NCBI GenBank assembly: GCA_014529385.2
Contig: CM043959.1
Coordinates: 85,045,029 to 85,109,028, forward strand
Direction: 5' to 3'
Source of the DNA: Adiantum capillus-veneris
Lineage: Eukaryota > Streptophyta > Polypodiopsida > Polypodiales > Pteridaceae
Length of the DNA: 64,000 bases
Position 1 is the first letter of the stretch. Every line of letters starts with the position of its first letter. The position numbers and the translations under genes were made by a program. Shown here one piece after another: positions 32,310-42,822 of this stretch. Under the pieces are notes generated by a model. The model did no database searches, had not been told where the DNA came from, and worked only from the letters and a program-made list of their open reading frames with translations.

Positions 32310-34660
32310 TTAAGAGTTCTCTCTCTCATCCTCGCAAAGCTCAGCATAACTTCCTATATCTATATAGAGCTCTCTGTTTAAACAGATGTCCTCTGTTTCA
32401 TTTAGTAGATCCTCTGGATGCACCCCATAGAGAGTAGCAGCTTGATGCTCGTCTGGCACCACCTCAGCAACTTCTGACTGTGCTCCTGTGATCTCTTTTA
32501 CTTTTACTTTGCGTTCTTGGGCTCCTCTGAAAATCCATGGCGCTTTAGGGAGTTTTATCGATCCATCGGATGCTGTCTGTGGCCAATATTGCTCCATACG
32601 ATCCACATTTCTAAGGTCAACCCTGGCTCCCAAAGTATCTTTCTTGCCGGTCAGATGGTCCCATAGCAGATTACCCACATTCTTGAATATGTGCATTGGA
32701 TCGAGCAAGTGATTGATCATGATTCGGGCCCAATATGGTAACTTGTACCATAGAGAGAGTCTCTTCATCCCTGGGGGCAAACCATCATCACACATCTCCT
32801 TCTTCTCTAACCATGCTTGTGCAAAAATCCTCGGTGGCTCTCTTCCCAAAAAGCGGTCGCGTAACACATGATTCTCTGGAAGATACCCTTGATGACCTTC
32901 GTAGATTTGCTTCTTCAATGAGGGCGTCCGCCGTGCATTTAGTTTAGGTCCACATGTGACACATGCTCTGTATCCTCTTGTTTGAAGCCCTGCATGTATA
33001 CACATGATAATAGATAAGCTTGAGAAAAACCAAGCTTTATAGTGTTTGAGTTTAAGTGTAAATCACCTGAGCATTCTGTTAGTCCGGGATAGTCATGCAT
33101 GGTCCACATTAGAATGCCTCTGATCAAAGCATTCCGTCGACCTTTGTGTCGGCTCATATCCACCACTTCTATGCCAATCCACAATTTTTGTAGCTCTTCC
33201 AATAGTGGACAAAGATACACATCTATATTCTTCACTTTATACCATCCCGACACAATCAAGCTTAGCCATAGGTGACCCTCGGGGGGGTCCACCATTCAGT
33301 ACCCCCTATATAACGTGCGTTCGCGGGGTATTAAAAAAACCCCTCTTTTAACATGTTTGAATGAATAAAATGACCCCTTATTTTAGGAGTTTTTTCCAAA
33401 ATTGAATATAAAAACCCCTTATTCTAATGTATCTCTATTAAATTGCCTAAATTTTTTGCATTTTAAAACCCCTCCTTTCGAACTCATGTTATACATTAAC
33501 ATGATAACATAGTGCACCCCCCGAGAGGTGCCCCTTCTTCGTAGTCAACCACGGGGGAATGTTGTAGTTGACGATGACAACGGGCCATACACTGTAAGAT
33601 GTTGATCTTTGACCAACTGGATTTACGCCATCCATAGCCAGGCCTAAGTGCAAATTTCGAGCTTCCTTGGCAAAATCCGACCATGTTTCATCTATATGTT
33701 TCCAAGCTGTGCAATTTGCAAGAATATGTAGCACACCATCCGAAGAATTATTCTCCTCATGCCATGATACTAGGGTGGCCATGGACTTACATTCAAAGAA
33801 ATTCTTGATGTGAAGAAGCAGAGGAAAATGTTGCAAAACCTTTTGTGAAATTTTTTTTCCATGGAGATCTACTCGATATCTCTCGGAATCACATTTCAGA
33901 CACTTCGCAATGTCTATGTATTCCCCTTTGAAAAGAATGCAGTCGTTAGGACAAGTGTAGATCGAATTGTGATCCATCCCCAAGTTTTGCAAGATCTTTC
34001 TTGCTTCCTCTCTGGAATTTGACATCACATTATCCGCTGGCAGTATGTGCTCTTTGAGAAATCTACACAACAAAAAAAATACGGTGATATTGTGTAAAAA
34101 TCTATTAGACCATTATACATCTAGAGTGTTTTATTGAAGTAAACACATTGTAATAGATCACCTGAAAAGCACTGTGACGCTAGTGTCACGCCATCCAAAC
34201 TTTGTCTGCATGTTGAGAAGAACCAGGAGGGCCTTCAATCTAGACACACGTGCTCCATCATACAATGGTGTATCGGCTTCACTTTTCATATCATTATAGA
34301 AAATCCTATCTGAATCCATGATCTGACTCGTTGGGAATGTGGTCTCCATGATCATCCCCCAAGCTGTCAGAGCCTACATCTTTTGGCCTCACATATGTTG
34401 CTTGACCAAAGCAACTGCGAACACGTCTATTGGGTTGCAAGATTGCTGCCTATTAGCCAGCGTCAGAGTATGACGAGTTATAATTGGAAACAACTGGATC
34501 TATAATAGATGGATCAAACTCACCAGATTCGTGAACGTGCTACAAAGAAACACGTCTTCTCCGTCGCACATCATGCTTACATTGATTACAAGGACATAAG
34601 ATCTTTGTTGAGAGATAGGTGTTTCGGTTGGACAGCCCCACATCCTCGTCACTACTCATA
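32310..34660 (-). pseudogene. CACTA transposase, TNP2 type, with introns and MITE
   Basis: A first exon near 34,400-34,660 resembles the transposase-associated zinc domain (ILCPCNQCKHDVRRRRR), with a stop. Next comes EADTPLYDGARVSRLKALLV (34,158-34,355), an intron of about 95 bases (donor CAG|GTGATC near 34,161, acceptor TTGTGTAG near 34,067), then FLKEHILPADN, CPNDCILFKGEY, KCLKCDSERY and LGLAMDGVNPVGQ with STSYSVWPVVIVNYNIPPW. A MITE interrupts the next segment (33,279-33,525), which resumes as WLSLIVSGWYKVKNIDVYL and LMWTMHDYPGLTECSG. A second GT-AG intron (about 32,990-33,066) precedes RGYRACVTCGP and YEGHQGYLPENH, then NHLLDPMHIFKNV. Transposase cuts and pastes the element by binding its termini. 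Without the MITE most of the reading frame would be open. Confidence 0.85.
33279..33525. mobile_element. 247-bp MITE inside the CACTA transposase
   Basis: The transposase frame stops being homologous at Lys-Lys-Gly-His-Leu and resumes at the next residues after the insert. The insert has terminal inverted repeats: TCGGGGGGGTCCACC at the left end, and CTCGGGGGGTGCAC when the right end is reverse-complemented. It is flanked by AGGTGACC(C) and AGGTGCCC(C), an 8-9-bp target-site duplication with one mismatch. An 8-bp duplication points to hAT, 9 bp to Mutator-like. The interior is A/T-rich and non-coding. Confidence 0.85.
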
Positions 34661-34728
34661 ACGAAGGTAAAAACCTTATAACCTGGAAAACAAATTTAAT
34701 CTTGTATTGACATTCTCCGTCTTTTATC

Positions 34729-34831
34729 TCTCTCTCTCTCTCTCTCTCTCTTTTCCTCTCTCAATGTGTGTGTATGCATTATTTGTTTATGCATGTGTGT
34801 GTGTGTGTTTTTTATGCATGTGCTCTCTCTC

Positions 34832-34878
<47 letters not shown>

Positions 34879-35030
34879 AACACAATGTGTGTGTGTGTGA
34901 GAGGGAGAGAGAGAAAGAGGGGAAGGGAACATGAGAGAGAGGAGAGGGAAGGATCATACCTAGCTCTCCTTCCTCTCCTCATGTGTGTGGTTGCGTGTGT
35001 GTGTGTGGAGAAGAAAGAGAGAGAGAGGGA
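34729..35030. repeat. CT/GT/GA-rich microsatellite cluster
   Basis: CT tracts at about 34,729-34,757 and 34,823-34,875, GT tracts at about 34,795-34,808 and 34,884-34,900, then GA-rich sequence to 34,955 and around 35,013-35,032. The cluster sits in the 5' untranslated part of the CACTA element between its terminus and transposase. Confidence 0.9.
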
Positions 35031-35232
35031 GAGCGCGGGTTACTTTTTCTTGCTTGAGCACCAAAAAATCAGACCTAAGATCTGAGTTTTCAGGCGCTCT
35101 CGGTTTACTTTTTACCCCTGTCGGCGTCGCTATGAGTGTCACTAAGTTACAAGTAAACTAGCGATGCCCATAGGGACGCCATGGGTTTTCATTTTTTAGC
35201 GTTGCACTGTGAGCATCGCTAATGTGAAGTAC

Positions 35233-35243
35233 CTCTTGTAGTG
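35233..35243 (-). mobile_element. Terminal inverted repeat of the CACTA element
   Basis: CTCTTGTAGTG is the outer end of the minus-strand CACTA element (CACTACAAGAG on its own strand). The three bases beyond (ATC) would be the target-site duplication. The partner end is missing, so this cannot be confirmed. Confidence 0.75.
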
Positions 35244-35313
35244 ATCCCTTGAGGTTCTAACCTTAAAGGGTAAATATTAAATCCTTCCATGTATGGCGCC
35301 TCCTGGCTTAAAC

Positions 35314-35332
35314 CACTACAAGAAATTATTTG
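35314..35332 (+). mobile_element. Second CACTA-type terminus, facing away
   Basis: CACTACAAGAAATTATTTG is a typical plant CACTA terminus, followed by TGCACTATCTGTCGCC. It lies only 70 bases from the end of the first CACTA element, in divergent orientation. No matching right end or transposase was found to the right. Confidence 0.55.
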
Positions 35333-38300
35333 CACTATCTGTCGCCACCAATCCCCTTCCCTTTCTGATGATGTTGGCAGCCCGGCAAGGCTTATAGCTC
35401 AGCCTTTTCATAATATCTCCTCCTCTTTAGGGCCCGCTCATGATCCCAATGTGGATTGCGTGCAGTGGATGGCTTGCAGATTGTGGCCATACTTGGCATG
35501 TGGTTTGGGTGACAACTGCTGACATGCTTCTTTGCTGACACATACACATCCACTACTCCTATATTAAGGTGAGGGTCTCTTCCCTTCACTTAGACTTGGG
35601 TTTGTCTTTTTCCTATTACCATACAGGAAAAGAAGCTATGATTTAGGTTTTGGGCATTGGGTTTTTGATATATCTTGTACCCTGCAACATTATTAGCAAC
35701 TTGATATGGGAAACTTGATTGTACTAGTTAAAGAAAGGAGTAATGAGAGAGCAAGATGACATTAGAACTATACTTGGCTTTCCCTTGGCACTTTGAAGAT
35801 TATTTTGGGATTACTTCTGCTCAGAGGTTCTATATTTACCTCAAAATCTCAGGTTTTAGATAATCTCTTGCTCTGTTGGATGATTATGACAGGTTTTTCC
35901 TACTTTAGAATATTGAAAGATAATGGTTTTGCTGATCTCTAGTCCTACTCACTTTACTTGAAAAATTTATTAAATCTAATCTATGCAATCTTTGTAGTAG
36001 TTGCTTATGATAAAAACTTATGGGAACTTGATTTTTTATATTTCATACTACATGAGGTGGGTATGGTATTATAACATAGGGAAGACTGGTGGCCTTGACT
36101 TGCTAACTGGATTTTCATATATGCGCTTCATTATGCAGACGTCTTCTGCTAGCTATGGCTAGATAGGAGATATGGTCTACAACACATTTTTCTTGTATAA
36201 TGTTGCAACACAGTAAACAATAGCGGCCTTACTATATAGATTTAGCCAACCCATATGATAGATTATACCTGTTTTAAAAAGTAAGGAAAGTTACTCCTCA
36301 TAAGTGCCATATTTTTCCACAGCCCACCACACACACAGCCCACCACACAATGGTTTTAATTCCATAAGGTTGCATGGCTAATTATGCCCCCCAATTTTTT
36401 TTCGAAATTTTTTCTTAAGTGCCATTATCAAGAGTTAAAAAAATAGTGAATATCCGGTATGGAAAACCCCCTTTTTTTAAAAAAACTTTTACTTGCAGTT
36501 AAGTAATCACCAGCTGGAAAAAAACCTAGTAATGGTACCATAGGGATGCTTCCAAATAAAAACACATTTACCATGTGATGCCAATCAAAGCCGACCACTG
36601 TAGTGGTCCTTACCATGCTATACAACAAGAAATAGAGCCCACCAAACAGAGGTCCAATCACTTATATCATGCCATGCTAAGTATAGTCATCCCGACCATT
36701 TCAGTACACCATTTGTTAAAGTACATGCATTTTTATGAAACAACACTTTACCATTTAATAAAAAAATGACAGTAACAAAATTATTGATGCTAAGCTTAGT
36801 GACAAACCTGAGTTGGTTGAGTTGTAAGCTCCATGCTTGGTGCAACAGAGGGCAAGAAAACGCACAGTCCTCACTCTGGACACAAGTAAAATGCACGCAA
36901 AGCTAAGTGAGCGACAGAATGCGCCCTCACCTCTTTAAATAGAAGAAGGATTGGTTTGAGTTGGCCTTCTTTATGGCTAGCTCTGGCTTTTTGGCTCTCG
37001 CTAATACTTCTCTGACCCTAGCAAATACTTCTCCGGGCTGATAATTTAGCTAATATTTTTTTAAATTAAATCCTTTATGGTATAATGCTGATAAATTTGC
37101 ATACCTATTGCAAAGTACTGGCCTTTATTGGGTCTCGAGATACTCCTAGTTGACTTTAGATTTTGTTCACTATCTTCCTTACCCAATGTGATCTTTTTCT
37201 TAGAGGTTCAGATCCAATAAATCTTCTGGTTTTTTTGGTTGCTAAGGCAATAGATATCTTCTGCTTTGATGGTTAAAAATTTGGATAGTTTCTTGACAGA
37301 CGACGTATCATTTTTTTGATAATCGGGTATAGGGCTAACATACCCTGGTTACAGTAATTTGAGAGCTTTCTTTTGTATCAAAAGCATTTGGTTACAAAGA
37401 AATTTCTAGATATTTTTACTATGAATAGATGGCTTGTTCTATGTGAATGTCTCGACCTAGGAGCATATTTTAAAAGATAAAGTTACAAAAACTCTGCATT
37501 GCATGCAAGTTTTTTCTATACATTTTTAGCTAAAGCAATACATAGAATAATATGGGTTAGTCAATAATTGTTACCGTAAATGATTAAAAAACCCGCATGG
37601 TGCTACTCTGGTAGGAATATGTTCTTAAAAAGAAATCCTTGAGATTGTAATATGTGGGACAGTAGCTATTCTAATAATCTTTAAGTTTGATATACATAAC
37701 AACTGATAGATTCTTTGAAGCCTTCCATACGTAACCAAGTCTAACATACCTGTTCTCTTGACTATATGGATGCAGGTGAGAATTCTATCTTGGTTTGAAA
37801 AGGTTTAGCTTGCTGTAGTCCCACTTTGAAAACACTATCAATTGGGATAGTTTTGATACCTTTGTACAAACTCATTTGGAATGATACATCATTCTTATTA
37901 TGTTGTACAATTATGAATCAAAAACTGCGTTGTTTCTGTGCTTATCTTTTCCTAGACATCTTTAGCCAGTCGTCTTTTTGAACATCTTATTCATTGTTTG
38001 ATGTGTATTTATAATAGTTAAAACAGCTACACACGCACACACAAGGGGTAAGAGCACTACATCGTCACACAAAGCTACTACTACCTACCCTACACCCTCT
38101 TAGACTCACGGATAGAGCCTGGTGATCAAACTTGGACCAAGTACCCTTCGGACAACACTCGACCCAGCCGTGACCACGGCCAAAAAGTAACATCACTACC
38201 ATATCCATGGCCGGAGCTTCACAAATCCAGGTTGACACTCTTTTGAGGTCTACTAAGAAGATTTTCTTTATTTTTTGTGATGATTAATCTATTCATAGGG

Positions 38301-38863
38301 ATATGTACTTACAAAAGATGTTTGATATTGATGAAAATGTACTAAATGCATGGGCGATCATAGTTGGTGTAGCAAGACATGTTGATTAATATGTGATAAT
38401 GGGAAAAAGAGCAGTGCAATCGGGTGGCCTCTGTACTCGTGCACACTCCACAAACCACGCCTCATGCAAACAAGCAAAGAACGAAACAAAGGGGGCACCA
38501 CCCTAAATTAAGAGGTTTAGGGACCTCACACATAGTGCACATAGGCAAGTGAGACTTCTGGCATTATGATGGCATCAAAACATATAGCAAAACACATAGA
38601 AACGAAGCTTAGGGACATTATGTAGCATATATATACACAAGACATCAGCTTAACAATACAACATCATCTGATCATACATAACAAGGATATAGAGAAGCAA
38701 GCCAAGGATGGCATAATCCCTTGTAAAAAACAATCAACCCAGCAAGTAGGTATGATCCTACTAGCAACACATCAATACCTTAGAGAATGATGGCGAGGAT
38801 GGTGGCCATGGAGCATGAGAGAAGACTCCTTATTTAGGTTTTAGGGCTAGTAATGTAGCATAC
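35333..38863. other. Anonymous A/T-rich stretch
   Basis: No gene, LTR or repeat array is recognisable over about 3.5 kb. Open frames are short and lack domains. If the CACTA end at 35,314 is genuine, this region may contain the body of a non-autonomous CACTA element. Confidence 0.5.
38859..38863. other. Target-site duplication CATAC (left)
   Basis: CATAC directly precedes the left LTR (TGTTGAG...) and is identical to the five bases after the right LTR. Confidence 0.9.
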
Positions 38864-39005
38864 TGTTGAGAGAGAAGGAGAGAGCACAGAAGTAGAACCC
38901 CAAAGTGTGTAGAATACACACATGAGATGATGTATATATAGAGGGGACCTGGGTGCCATATATAGAGAAGCCATATATTGAGTAGCTTCACATATAAGCT
39001 CAACA
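38864..39005 (-). repeat. 3' LTR of the small LTR element
   Basis: 142 bp, TGTTGAG to CTCAACA. It differs from the other LTR at two bases (GGACCTGGG versus GGAGCTGGG, and GAAGCCAT versus GAATCCAT). Confidence 0.95.
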
Positions 39006-39014
39006 CCCCCGCTC
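39006..39014 (-). other. Polypurine tract of the small LTR element
   Basis: The minus strand reads GAGCGGGGG immediately upstream of the 3' LTR start TGTTGAG. This is the expected position and composition of the plus-strand primer for reverse transcription. Confidence 0.85.
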
Positions 39015-39719
39015 AAATAAGGGTCCCTAACTGTGGATGAAAAAACCCTTGGGGGATCAAGGGAAAAACCCACAGCTCTATTTACACCCACCGTTATATT
39101 ATAAAAATCATTGAATATACAAATGTTTACGAGGAGCTACATCACTCCTTTTACAATGAATGTTTTATGAGGAGTTACATTACTCCTATCCTATCAATAC
39201 AATAATGAATACAAAGGTTCAATAAAGAGGTGTAAAAGCTATCGATTAGCTTGTAATCAAAAGTGTCTCTGTGAATCTGCTGTGTAGCTTGTCATCAATA
39301 TCGCATCACCAAACATGTCTTCATGTTGTCATCAATATGGCATCACCAAACATATCTTCATAAATCTTTTATTGTCACCAAGTTTGTCTTCATAAAATCA
39401 ATTCTTTGATCAATCCTACATAGATCATAGACTCCAAAAAAAAACATGTCATGAAAATTATTAGCATCGTTAATGAAATAATTACGTTCACAATGCCATA
39501 AGAGATGGTTCGCGACGCCACTCTTTTGACGACATATATACGCACGACAACATATGGTACATAAAGTATAAACGTAAAAGTACAAAATGTGTGATTACGT
39601 GATACAAATGATATGTGTATATACTACATAAAACAACATTTATCAATGTAGTGATCAATGAATACCATCAAAGTATTAACAAAATATCATCATTATATCA
39701 ATAAAAATGAATAAATGAT

Positions 39720-40120
39720 CATGGTATCAACGAAAAGCATCATGATATCACCGAGAATAATCATTGTATCAACGAAACAACATCATGGCATCATCGAGAA
39801 TAACCATTGTATCAACGAAACATCATCATGGCATCACCGAGAATAACCATGGTATCAACGAAACAATATCATGGTATCACCGAGAATAACCATGGTATCA
39901 ACAAAACATCATCATGGTATCAACAAAAATCACCATGGAATCAACGAAATATCATCATGGAATCACCGAGAATAACCATGGTATCAACGAAATATCATCA
40001 TGGCACCACCGAGAATAACCATGGTATCAATGACATATCATCATGGTATCAACAAAAATCACCATGACCAAAGTATTAACAAAACATCATCATGGTACCA
40101 TCAAAATCACTATGGTATCA
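39720..40120. repeat. ~41-bp tandem array inside the small LTR element
   Basis: About eight to ten imperfect units alternate ATCACCGAGAATAACCATGG and TATCAACGAAACATCATCAT. Spacing of GAGAATAACC is about 41 bases where regular. Units contain the palindrome CCATGG. The array happens to leave one plus-strand frame open, which is antisense to the element. Confidence 0.85.
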
Positions 40121-40408
40121 ATGAGAAATTATCAATAAAACGACGTAAACTATATCTCTAAAAGAATAATTATACGAGAATCAATGAACGAGTATATCAT
40201 ATAACAAAAGATCATGTACCAACAGTAGCTCGATAGAATTTGGACGATCATCAACGGCTCGACTGAATCGGAACGATGTGTAACTGGCTTCTGCAGCAAA
40301 GTTACGTCAGTAACAAATATATGATTGATGAAGAAAAATATAATTGAGAAGTTTTCAATTATGAGAAAAATCAAAAGCAAAAAGTAAAATTTTGATTTTC
40401 AAACATAT

Positions 40409-41280
40409 TCGCAGTCCGAGACGATAACCCAAAATCGGTGCAGAATTTAGAGAAACTTTCTTTTGCAAAGTTATAGACCACATCGATTCCGATCCCCATC
40501 GTGGGTAGTTTCTTCTGCAAAGTTGTAGAACACATCGATTCCGGTCTCTCACGCGGGTAGTTTCTGCAAAATCGTTTTCAATAAGCAGAAAAATAAAAAA
40601 CAAAAAACGGAAATTGCTTTTTAGGTATGTACGCAGTCCGCGAACGATAACTCAAAATTGGTGCAGAATTTGAAAACACTTTCTCTGCAAAGCTGTAGAC
40701 CACATCGATTCCGGTTTTTGACGCGGGTAGTTTCTGCAAAATCGTTTTCAATAAGCAGAAAAATCAAAAACAAAAAACGAAAATTGCTTTTCAGGTATGT
40801 ACGCAGTCCGCGAACGATAACTCAAAATCGGTGCAGAATTTGAAAACACTTCCTTCTGCAAAGTTGTAGACCACATCGATTCCGGTTTGACTAGTAAGTA
40901 GTTTCTGCAAAATCGTTTTTAATTAGCAGAAAAATCAAAAAACAAAAAGCAAAAGTTGCTTTTCAGGTATATACGCAGTCCGCGAACGATAACTCAAAAT
41001 CCGTGCAGAATTTGGAAACAGTTCCTTCTGCAAAGTTGTAGACCACATCGATTCCGGTCTCCCTCCCAAGTAGTTTGTGAAAAATCGTTTCCAATTAGCA
41101 CAAAAATAAAAAACAAAACGCGAAAGCTGTTTTTCAGATATGTGCGTAGTCCGTGAACGATAACTCAAAATCGGTGCAGAACTTGAAAAAACTTCCTTTT
41201 GCAAAGTTGTAGACCACATCGATTCCGATCCCTCTTGAGGTTAGTTTCTGTAAAATTGATTTTTATCAGGAGAAAAATTG
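40409..41280. repeat. ~171-bp tandem array in the leader of the small LTR element
   Basis: Five direct units start at about 40,409, 40,631, 40,801, 40,973 and 41,144, marked by (A/T)CGCAGTCCG or close variants. Periods are 170, 172 and 171, and the first unit is 222 because it carries an extra ~51-bp internal duplication. Each contains CGATAACTCAAAATCGGTGC, TTCTGCAAAGTTGTAGACC and ACATCGATTCCGGT. The array ends about 20 bases from the primer-binding site, so it occupies the 5' leader where packaging signals normally lie. Confidence 0.92.
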
Positions 41281-41296
41281 AAAACAAAAACTTACT

Positions 41297-41308
41297 GCTC
41301 TGATACCA
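41297..41308 (-). other. Primer-binding site (tRNA-Met) of the small LTR element
   Basis: GCTCTGATACCA on the plus strand equals TGGTATCAGAGC on the element strand, the classical plant initiator tRNA-Met primer-binding site, directly adjoining the 5' LTR. Confidence 0.96.
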
Positions 41309-41450
41309 TGTTGAGAGAGAAGGAGAGAGCACAGAAGTAGAACCCCAAAGTGTGTAGAATACACACATGAGATGATGTATATATAGAGGGGAGCTGGGTG
41401 CCATATATAGAGAATCCATATATTGAGTAGCTTCACATATAAGCTCAACA
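41309..41450 (-). repeat. 5' LTR of the small LTR element
   Basis: 142 bp with TGTTGAG/CTCAACA ends. On the element strand it contains CTATATATAC (plus 41,377-41,386), a good TATA box, so it carries a plausible promoter. Confidence 0.95.
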
Positions 41451-41455
41451 CATAC
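41451..41455. other. Target-site duplication CATAC (right)
   Basis: Identical to the five bases before the left LTR. Confidence 0.9.
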
Positions 41456-42079
41456 TAGAGGGAGAGAGAGAGAGAGGGAGAGAGAGTAGAGCTCCATCCA
41501 TAGCTCCTCGCTGTGAGCAATGTCATAGCTTCGTTGCTTGGTGAAGTGGGTGAAGTGTTATGTTTTTGAGTGAGAGAAGGCCTCCTTATATAGGTTTCTG
41601 AGAGGGTTTAGGATTAGGGATAAATATGCTTAAATCCGCTGATTGGGGTTACTTTTTGCTTAGGTGGTCAACAGATTGAGGTCACCTGATATGTCACCAT
41701 CAAGATATTCTCTAGAGTGATGTGAGAGGGGAGGGTAAATGCTGATTTTTCATGATTGTGACACATGGGGATAAGGCCTTGACCAACATTTAAGAGCAGG
41801 TAGGTGGCTGTTGAAACTGGAGGTTCTGCACATGTCAGGGGGGGGACCTGCTGGGTCCTCCTGAATATTAAATTCTCAAAAAATCCTCAACCATGGCTTG
41901 TTTTGACATGCGTTCTTTGAAAAAATCAACATGTCTCTTTTCAACTCAAAAGTCTTTATCCCTGTTGACTCACCTTTAGCAGAAGATTTTCCCCTTTTCT
42001 CCTCCTGTAACTGCATTGTTGATGCCCAATCACTGCTTCTAGTAACAGTGAACTGTTACCTACCAAATACTTATGGTGC
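41456..42079. other. Anonymous stretch
   Basis: GA-rich start (41,460-41,490), then unique sequence without a recognisable gene. Confidence 0.5.
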
Positions 42080-42215
42080 AGTAAAAAATATTTACCATGG
42101 GTAAAAAAATTTACTGTAGGTAAAAAGTGATTTGTATTTACCATGTAGGTGAAAAATATTTACTGTAGGTAAAAATTATTTACTGTGGTAAAAAATATTT
42201 ACAGTCGGTAAAAAA
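42080..42215. repeat. Minisatellite of self-complementary TTTAC...GGTAAA units
   Basis: Six imperfect units such as ATTTACTGTAGGTAAAAA and ATTTACCATGGGTAAAAA follow each other, about 20-25 bases apart. Each unit is almost an inverted repeat (TTTAC paired with GTAAA), so single strands could form a row of short hairpins. Confidence 0.85.
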
Positions 42216-42778
42216 GTGAAAACGGAGTATGCTGTGCTGTGAGTCCACACGAACATCCTCGTGTAAATTTCACTAGAAATTCACACCTAGAATGGGCTAT
42301 TCTGTAAGATATAGGTTGTAGGCATGCATAAGAGCTCGTTCCCACGTATCTTCTGTCCATGGCACTTTTTACTCTTTGGTGCTTGTGAAGTAGATTTTTC
42401 TTCTCTTTCGAGATCCCTTGGACTAGAGTATCCTCATCTCCCCAACAACTCACTGTGCCTTTATTGCATCTTCAGAAGGGGTCCTAAAAACCATGCATCA
42501 ATATGAGTACACTAAAAAAGTTATACATTATTGGACTTTGGTATAGTATAATAGTTGGTAACCTATTTGGTAAAAAACCAGTACTATATACTATTGTTCT
42601 ACGATGTTCCATGCTAATTTAAGCTCACACAACAATATGTGTGGGTTTATGTTTTTTGAGAAAAGATTTATAAAAATCCTTGTAGTGAGGTGTCTGTCTT
42701 GTCTTGTGTCACCTGTTTCTATCATTTGTCTTGTGTCAAGTGTCAATATATGATTTTTGAATGAAGGGATGTCAAATA

Positions 42779-42822
<44 letters not shown>

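Larger units (their letters stand above)
32310..35243 (-). mobile_element. En/Spm (CACTA) transposon, 3'-truncated
   Basis: The 5' end of this minus-strand element is marked by the terminal sequence CTCTTGTAGTG at 35,233-35,243, the complement of CACTACAAGAG. Subterminal TAGCGATGC/TAGCGACGC motifs follow in both orientations between 35,100 and 35,230. The transposase gene lies inside on the same strand. At the other side homology stops at 32,310 without a matching CACTA end, next to copia sequence. Confidence 0.85.
38864..41450 (-). mobile_element. Complete small non-autonomous LTR retrotransposon (TRIM-like)
   Basis: The element is bounded by 142-bp direct LTRs, each starting TGTTGAG and ending CTCAACA, and by a 5-bp target-site duplication CATAC. 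The primer-binding site GCTCTGATACCA (complement of TGGTATCAGAGC, initiator tRNA-Met) abuts the right LTR. A purine tract (minus strand GAGCGGGGG) abuts the left LTR, so the element reads right to left. The 2.3-kb interior has no gag or pol coding sequence but two tandem arrays. LTRs differ at 2 of 142 positions, so insertion is recent. Tiny LTRs and lack of genes fit TRIM elements, but the interior is longer than usual. It must have used proteins of an autonomous element. Confidence 0.95.

Noticed and set aside
32488-32947. Plus-strand frames opposite the CACTA transposase
   Set aside because: They are antisense shadows of the minus-strand transposase exon.
39807-40067. 86-codon plus-strand frame inside the small LTR element
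   Set aside because: It is a translation of the 41-bp tandem array, antisense to the element, and has no protein-like character.
39720-41280. CRISPR-like array
   Set aside because: Both arrays are directly repeated units without unique spacers, inside a plant LTR element.
35314-42687. CACTACAAGAAAT at 35,314 and CCTTGTAGTG at 42,678 as the two ends of one CACTA transposon
   Set aside because: The three bases outside (AAC and AGG) do not match, the inner sequences are not inverted copies beyond 9 bases, and no internal CACTA features are present.
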